The notes under the pieces: model-generated
What the model was told of the DNA's origin: nothing
What the model saw: the letters and a program-made list of their open reading frames with translations, nothing else
Databases searched by the model: none
From: Bacteroidales bacterium
GTDB taxonomy: Bacteria > Bacteroidota > Bacteroidia > Bacteroidales > UBA3824
Assembly (NCBI GenBank): GCA_017645985.1
Contig: JAGCNK010000118.1
Span: 1-5,424, forward strand
Direction: 5' to 3'
DNA: 5,424 bases
Shown: piece by piece, positions 1-5,424 of the stretch
Numbering within the stretch: position 1 is the stretch's first letter
Layout of the letters: every line of letters begins with the position of its first letter
Program-made: the position numbers and the translations under genes

Positions 1-3000
1 ATCAAGCAAAGATGCAGATATTTTTCTAAAACTATCATCAAAAAAGAACTTCCCTCTATCACTTTCATCAATACTAAACTCTACATACGGCGGAAGATAA
101 GCCTGAAATTTTAATGAAGCAATTTCTTTATTTAGAGAATCTTTAACTGATAATAAATTACCTTTCAAGGAAATAGTTTTTTCATCTAATGTTAGTTCAA
201 CTTTATTATTCAAACTATCGGTAGATGAAAGTTTGTTTTTATCAAAAAACCAAGATAATTTTCTGATATTAAGTGTTGTATCTTTAGATAGTATTTCGAT
301 TGTAATTTTATCGTTTGTATACATCGTAGCAAACAAACCACCATTCACATATTCATGCTCATTTGTTTTATTTCCTTTGATTTTGAAACTGATTAAAGGA
401 TTTAGTTTTTCACCACCTTCCACATTCTCTCCCTCTTCTTCCGCCTTGTTCCACTTCATCCACACCCTGCTTGGGTCTTGAATTTGATCCCACTGGAAGT
501 GCCAAAGTTCAGTGGCGGTTTCGGGGATAGAGTAGTCCATCAAGTTATTAGTCTTTCCTGAATTGTTGGAGTTCTCAAACACGTGCTCCAATCCTGCGAT
601 TCCGTGACCTAACTCGTGGGCTATGGTGCGTTCGGAGCCGCCGTCGTAGATGAAGCCGCAGTTGTAGCCGCGGGGCATATAGCCCGATACGAGTGTGCCG
701 CTGCCGTCTTTCTTATCTTTTACTTCATCTACAAAAAACAGATAATAGACTCCGTCTTTCATCCGTTTGTCGTAGGCATTCAGCACAGTCTTTTGGTCAT
801 TATTATAAACGGTTAAAACGCCGCTGCCACCGTGAGAGAATTCTTTAAGTTCATTGATTGTAATTTCGTCGGTGCTATCCTTAAAACTTACCGCACACTG
901 ATTGTAGACCTTGTTTAAATATTTTGTGATTTCTTTTGCGTTCAATTTTTTTGCCGCACCATTTACTCTAACAAATACTACTTTGTAGGTTTTCTGCTGA
1001 TAGGTATTCAAAAACAACTTTCCTATCTTCTGGTCGCCGCGGTAAGCATAAATATAGTTGGTGTCTGCTTTGGATACGCCGGTGAATGTAAGTAAGCGGT
1101 CTTTTATGGGGTATGTTACGCCGTATTTATCTTTAAATACTACCGAATCTTTTTCTGGGTAGGTGTCGAATTCTACAAAAACTTTGTCGTTCTTTCCACA
1201 TTCTACACTTTTATATCTAAAATCGTAAATTCCTACCTGCGGATAATATTCTGATGATGAGAAAATTCCGTGGTTGCCGCTGCCGATGTGATCGAAGGCG
1301 TAGGTCTGTTTGTCGTATTGTGAAAAATTTATCTGCCACTGGGCAAGGGAGTCGGATTTGCGGTGGTATTCTTTTAATAGCACACCGTTGCCGCCTGTGG
1401 CGTTGAACTCGTCCTTGCCCATCACCTGGCCTTTCTTGGTGACTACCAGTTCCTCGCCGTTCTTGCCTTGCACGAGGGTGTTCTCTTTGAGCCCGGTAAC
1501 TGATATGTCGGTATCCTCGGTTTTTATTTTGCCTTTGTCATCTGTTACGGCTACCAACTTGCCCGACTCGTTGACGTATAGGTAGGTGTACGGTTTGTCG
1601 AGCTTAACGGTATCCTTGATTGAGAAGTCGGTGAGCACGGTGGCAGCGTCCAAGAACGCCTCTTCTATCTCCTTGCGTATGGTCTCTGGCTTGACAAGGA
1701 GGGTACTGTCGGGCACGTTGTGGAAGACGGTCGCAAGCACGATGTTGTCGGTGTTGATCTGTGTGTCGGTAAACTCGCACCTGATTTTAGCGCCGCCCCA
1801 GCAGTCCATTATCATAAAGAACTGACCACTGAGGTAGCCGTTCTTCTCTGTGGCGGATATGATCTCGTATCTGGTGTCGCCGTTTTTCGACTCCACTATC
1901 TCGCCCGGAACGAAGGCGTGCTTGAGTTCCTTGTTGGTGATTTCGCGGTCGGGAAACACCTTGCCGCACTCGTACTCTGGCGTGGGAACGGCCTCAAGAT
2001 AGGTGTCGAGATAAGGCGTGTAGCCTGAGAGCAGCGTTGGGTCGCCGTAGCATTCGGCACGCACCCGCGCTTTGAGATGGTAGCCGGTAGACGGCATATT
2101 GATTGAGAATCCGGCGTATTCGCATGCTACCAGGTCGATGGTGCGTCCTGTTTGCGGGTCGTAGTACTCAAAGTAGTACTTGGTGTGGGCGGGATCCATA
2201 TCCCACGTCCAGTTTATCTTCAATCCGCGGTTGGTGTATCTGAGCCCTGTCACCTCTTCGGGCTTGCGCTTGTAGGTGAAAGTGAAGATTTCAGACTGTC
2301 CTTGGTTGGCAAATTTCTGCTGATTGAGGGGATCTTCCACTGTCACCCGCCAGGCGTATTGCATGCCGGGCTTCATATTCACTGTGGAGGGGTGAAACGT
2401 GTACATCGGGCTGGTCAGGGTATACGTGTGAAGCGGTTTCACAGTGCTTACCACGGTCTGGACGGGTATTCCGTCAACAGCGCATTCCCATAGTTCAAAG
2501 ATATAGCGAAACGAACCTACGGTCTTGGGGGTCCACGAAAATACAATCGGCATAGTCTGCTGGCTTGGTGGAACCAACGACTTATCTTTAGGCAGGGAGA
2601 GCACCGGCGGCTTGCCCATACGGGCGTTGAACATCACAAAGGCGGCGTTGCTTATCTGCCGGTTGTCTTTGTAATTCAGCACTTTTACGTTCATTCTGTA
2701 AAAGCCTTCGGGCAGCTGCCCATCTTGGAGATATTTGGCTGCGGTGATGCCTCTGAAGTCGAGGTTCTGTATGTCGAAATACCTGGCGAGATCTGCGCCT
2801 GTGAGCACCATCGTCTGTCCGCCGCTGATATACAAAGGAGCCGGAGCAAACGAAGGCTTTGTGGTTACCTTCACGTTCTGGCACTCGAGCGAGATGCTCA
2901 GCTTGAAAGCGCAGTTGGCGTCTAACAAGTCCTGTCCCGTGAGTGTGACGATCATCTTTGGCGAGGCAAAGTCGCCAAGGAACAGGCTGTATGGCGGGGT

Positions 3001-3096
3001 GTACTGCACTGTGGCGCGGACGGGGTAGTTCTGCTGTGCGTATGCCGCGGTGCAGAGTGTCAATAGTGCAAGTATTATTAGTAGTTTCTGTTTCAT
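1..3096 (-). CDS. Large secreted modular protein with FN3-like N-terminal region (TANFOR-like) and zincin metallopeptidase domain; C-terminus cut by window edge
   Basis: Reading the minus strand from the ATG at 3096 gives 1032 uninterrupted codons to position 1 with no stop, so the C-terminus is missing. An in-frame TAA (3105-3103) three codons upstream fixes the start. Residues 1-20 are a Sec signal peptide ending AYA|QQ. Residues 22-155 form a beta-rich module (YPVRATVQYTPPYSLFL, then LTGADLARYF and NLDFRGI, then LPEGFYR) that I associate from memory with 'TANFOR domain' proteins of Bacteroidota. Residues about 160-370 look like two FN3-like domains. Residues 370-570 are a linker region with short beta motifs. 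Residues about 690-880 form a zinc peptidase domain: H827-E828-x-x-H831, H838, the Met-turn-like NLMDY (851-855) and a WHFQWDQIQDP segment. An acidic linker (886-900) leads to a beta-rich, AT-rich domain that is incomplete. It lies 6 bp downstream of the FN3 gene in one operon. The peptidase assignment is firm; substrate and secretion route are unknown. A polymorphic toxin or effector role is inferred. Confidence 0.88.
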   Translation of the reverse strand, partial: MKQKLLIILALLTLCTAAYAQQNYPVRATVQYTPPYSLFLGDFASPKMIVTLTGQDLLDANCAFKLSISLECQNVKVTTKPSFAPAPLYISGGQTMVLTGADLARYFDIQNLDFRGITAAKYLQDGQLPEGFYRMNVKVLNYKDNRQISNAAFVMFNARMGKPPVLSLPKDKSLVPPSQQTMPIVFSWTPKTVGSFRYIFELWECAVDGIPVQTVVSTVKPLHTYTLTSPMYTFHPSTVNMKPGMQYAWRVTVEDPLNQQKFANQGQSEIFTFTYKRKPEEVTGLRYTNRGLKINWTWDMDPAHTKYYFEYYDPQTGRTIDLVACEYAGFSINMPSTGYHLKARVRAECYGDPTLLSGYTPYLDTYLEAVPTPEYECGKVFPDREITNKELKHAFVPGEIVESKNGDTRYEIISATEKNGYLSGQFFMIMDCWGGAKIRCEFTDTQINTDNIVLATVFHNVPDSTLLVKPETIRKEIEEAFLDAATVLTDFSIKDTVKLDKPYTYLYVNESGKLVAVTDDKGKIKTEDTDISVTGLKENTLVQGKNGEELVVTKKGQVMGKDEFNATGGNGVLLKEYHRKSDSLAQWQINFSQYDKQTYAFDHIGSGNHGIFSSSEYYPQVGIYDFRYKSVECGKNDKVFVEFDTYPEKDSVVFKDKYGVTYPIKDRLLTFTGVSKADTNYIYAYRGDQKIGKLFLNTYQQKTYKVVFVRVNGAAKKLNAKEITKYLNKVYNQCAVSFKDSTDEITINELKEFSHGGSGVLTVYNNDQKTVLNAYDKRMKDGVYYLFFVDEVKDKKDGSGTLVSGYMPRGYNCGFIYDGGSERTIAHELGHGIAGLEHVFENSNNSGKTNNLMDYSIPETATELWHFQWDQIQDPSRVWMKWNKAEEEGENVEGGEKLNPLISFKIKGNKTNEHEYVNGGLFATMYTNDKITIEILSKDTTLNIRKLSWFFDKNKLSSTDSLNNKVELTLDEKTISLKGNLLSVKDSLNKEIASLKFQAYLPPYVEFSIDESDRGKFFFDDSFRKISASLLD

Positions 3097-5424
3097 ACCT
3101 TTTTAAAAAGAAATTTTAACTTCATCGCTTAATGATGACTCTGTGCCATCCTCAAATTGATGCCGGATACAATATCTGAAAGTTCTGCCCGCCGACACGT
3201 CGGTGTCGGTGTATTCGTTGCCTTGCACTATGGCATAAGTGCTTAGTTCACCTTGCTGTTCAGCTCTATAAACCACAGTTTTACGCACTTGCTTACGCAA
3301 CGACGAGGTGTTCCATTTTAGCAATACTCCGTCTGGTGTCAAAGTGGTATTGAATGATATTTTTTCGGCTTTTGCCGGAATATCCGCAGCAACAATATTC
3401 GACAATTCTGAATACAATCCTCCATTGTCAACGGCCTTGAGAGCATAATAATAGGTTTCGCCTTCCTCGATACCGTTGTCGGCGTATTCTGTCGACCGTG
3501 CCGGCAACGCGGCCAGAGTGTCGAACCTTTGGTCCAGATCGGTTTTGCGAAAAAGGATTGTGCCAGCCACATCACCTGAAGCCGAATTGTGCCACGACAC
3601 AACCACCTTTTTACGTCCTACCTCCACGTTGTGGATTCGCGGTGGCGCAGGCGGAATGGTGTCGTATCTTGCCACAGCCGCAGGTGTCGACATCGCGCTC
3701 TGGTTGTCGCGTCCGTCCACCGCTTTGAGACGGTAATAAACATACTCGTTGCTGGTGTTTAGTGTTATGGTATCGGTAAAAACCGTGTCTTTGATCATAT
3801 ACGGACACGCCAGCACAAATTCCACATCGGGCAGATTGGCTCGGAACAGACGGTAACCTGCCACATCGGGGTCGGTGCTGCGCTGCCAATACACAGTCAC
3901 GCGTCCAAGACTGTCGCAATATCCTTCTGGTGGTGCGGGAACGGCTGGCGGCACGCTGTCGATAAGCATAGCATACGAAGGGAAAGGGTTGATAACCTCG
4001 TTCCCTGAATTGTATACTGAGATATAATAATAGTTGTCGTTGAGCGGCTTGGTGTCGATAAAGCTGCGACTTGCGGCGCTGACGTTGCCTTCCAGCAATT
4101 GTTTGGTGCTGCCGGTAGATGACGAGCGGTAAATTTTGAATCCGTCTATTTCGGTGTCGGCATCGGGAGTGTATTGCCAGAAAATTTCAACAGAAGAGTT
4201 GTTGATGGTGCGGGTGGTGGTTAGCTCGGGAATGTTTTTGATTTCAGCCTTGCCGCTGCAGGCTTCCGCTTCCGACGGAGGACTTGTCTGTCCGAAACTG
4301 TTGACCCCGAGAGTGCGGTAATAGTATTTTTGGTTGTTGGTTTCAAGCGAGTCGGTGAAATACATCTCAGACACAGCACCTCCTTGGTCAGACACTACCG
4401 ACATAGGATTTTCTGAAATACGCTCAAAATGTTTTCCATCATCGCTTTTTTCGATATGGTATGCTATATAGTAAGGTGTGGACTGAGTGTTCCACACAAT
4501 AGTGGCAGACTTGTTGCCTGAGATCGCGTACGGACGTTCGGGAGGCGGCAGAGGACGGTATTCTTTTGTCGAAGCCATAGCGTACGCAGTGTCGCAGTAT
4601 CCGCTGTCAACGGCAATACGCAAAGTGTACGCATAAATTTCGTCAGGGTTTACTGCCACATCGTTGTAATACAGACCCAGCAGCATAGCAGCGGTGGTGT
4701 CCATATCGGCGCAATATAGCGAGAATCCATACCGTTGCACATCGTCGTTATGCTTGCGGTAGGCAACCATAGGATTAAAGGTGTCGTACGATTCGCGTTC
4801 GCCAAAAACACATTCGGCCGCCACCATCACATACTTGTTGTCTGAATACTGTTCCCACTTGTCCATTTCGGACATTTTGATGTGCCGAGATTCTCTTTTC
4901 TCGGTAGGTATCTCCTCGCCGTTTCTAAAAATGGCGTATTTTTCAAGAACGTACCCATATTGTTGGGCCGTTTCCCATACCGCACACGAAGTAGGAGCCC
5001 AACGAAGCTGGATACAGTTCGTTTGTGGGTTGGTTATCACCAGCAAACTCTCGGGTTTTTGTGCTGCAGAATACAACACTCCAGTCAACAGCAAAATCAG
5101 TAAGTGTAGAGACTTCATATTGTGTTAGTTTTCGGAGGCGAAATAACACATTTGAATCCATATTGCCAAATGTTTTTGCACACTATATTTTTTTGTCTAA
5201 CTTTGGCGGCATAAAACTAATATTAAACATCATAGATTTTTTATTTGAGCTATATGAAAAAGACCTTTCTACTATCAATAGCCGCCCTTGTGTCGGCAGC
5301 TGTGATAATCTCAGGATGCAAGAAGGACGACAGCAACCCAGAACCGACACCCGAACCAATTGTGAAATATGACTCATTACAAGTCCTCATACTTTTTGAA
5401 GATAATAAGTCGCAATTTTACGAC

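Overview
The window looks like a chromosomal or accessory segment from a member of the Bacteroidota. The signs are: exported proteins built from fibronectin type III (FN3) domains; start codons without canonical Shine-Dalgarno sequences; a promoter matching the Bacteroidota -33 TTTG / -7 TAnnTTTG pattern; and a lipoprotein whose first residues after the lipid-bearing Cys (C-K-K-D-D) resemble the Bacteroidota surface lipoprotein export signal. I cannot place it to genus.

Layout. Positions 1-3096 (minus strand) are a single open frame of 1032 codons that runs off the left edge without a stop. It encodes a very large secreted protein: signal peptide, a conserved N-terminal beta-rich module resembling the Bacteroidota 'TANFOR'-type architecture, FN3-like modules, a linker region, a zincin metallopeptidase domain (HELGH, a third His seven residues on, and a Met-turn-like NLMDY), an acidic linker, and the start of a further AT-rich domain. 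Only 6 bp upstream, positions 3103-5118 (minus) encode a complete 671-residue secreted protein made almost entirely of FN3 repeats. The two genes form one transcription unit, with the FN3 gene first. Positions 5119-5253 are a divergent intergenic region with promoter-like elements in both directions and a 7-bp dyad. From 5254 to the right edge (plus strand) the first 57 codons of a lipoprotein are present.

How the parts may work together. Both minus-strand proteins carry Sec signal peptides, so both should act outside the cytoplasm. My inference is a secreted or surface-displayed FN3 scaffold protein produced with a modular, peptidase-bearing partner. The partner's 3' end shows strong base-composition steps (about 55-60% GC upstream, about 28% at the left edge). 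This is the pattern expected of polymorphic-toxin or effector proteins with exchangeable C-terminal tips. The decisive part, the C-terminus and any immunity gene beyond it, lies to the left of the window. No RNA genes, CRISPR arrays, insertion sequences or rho-independent terminators were seen.
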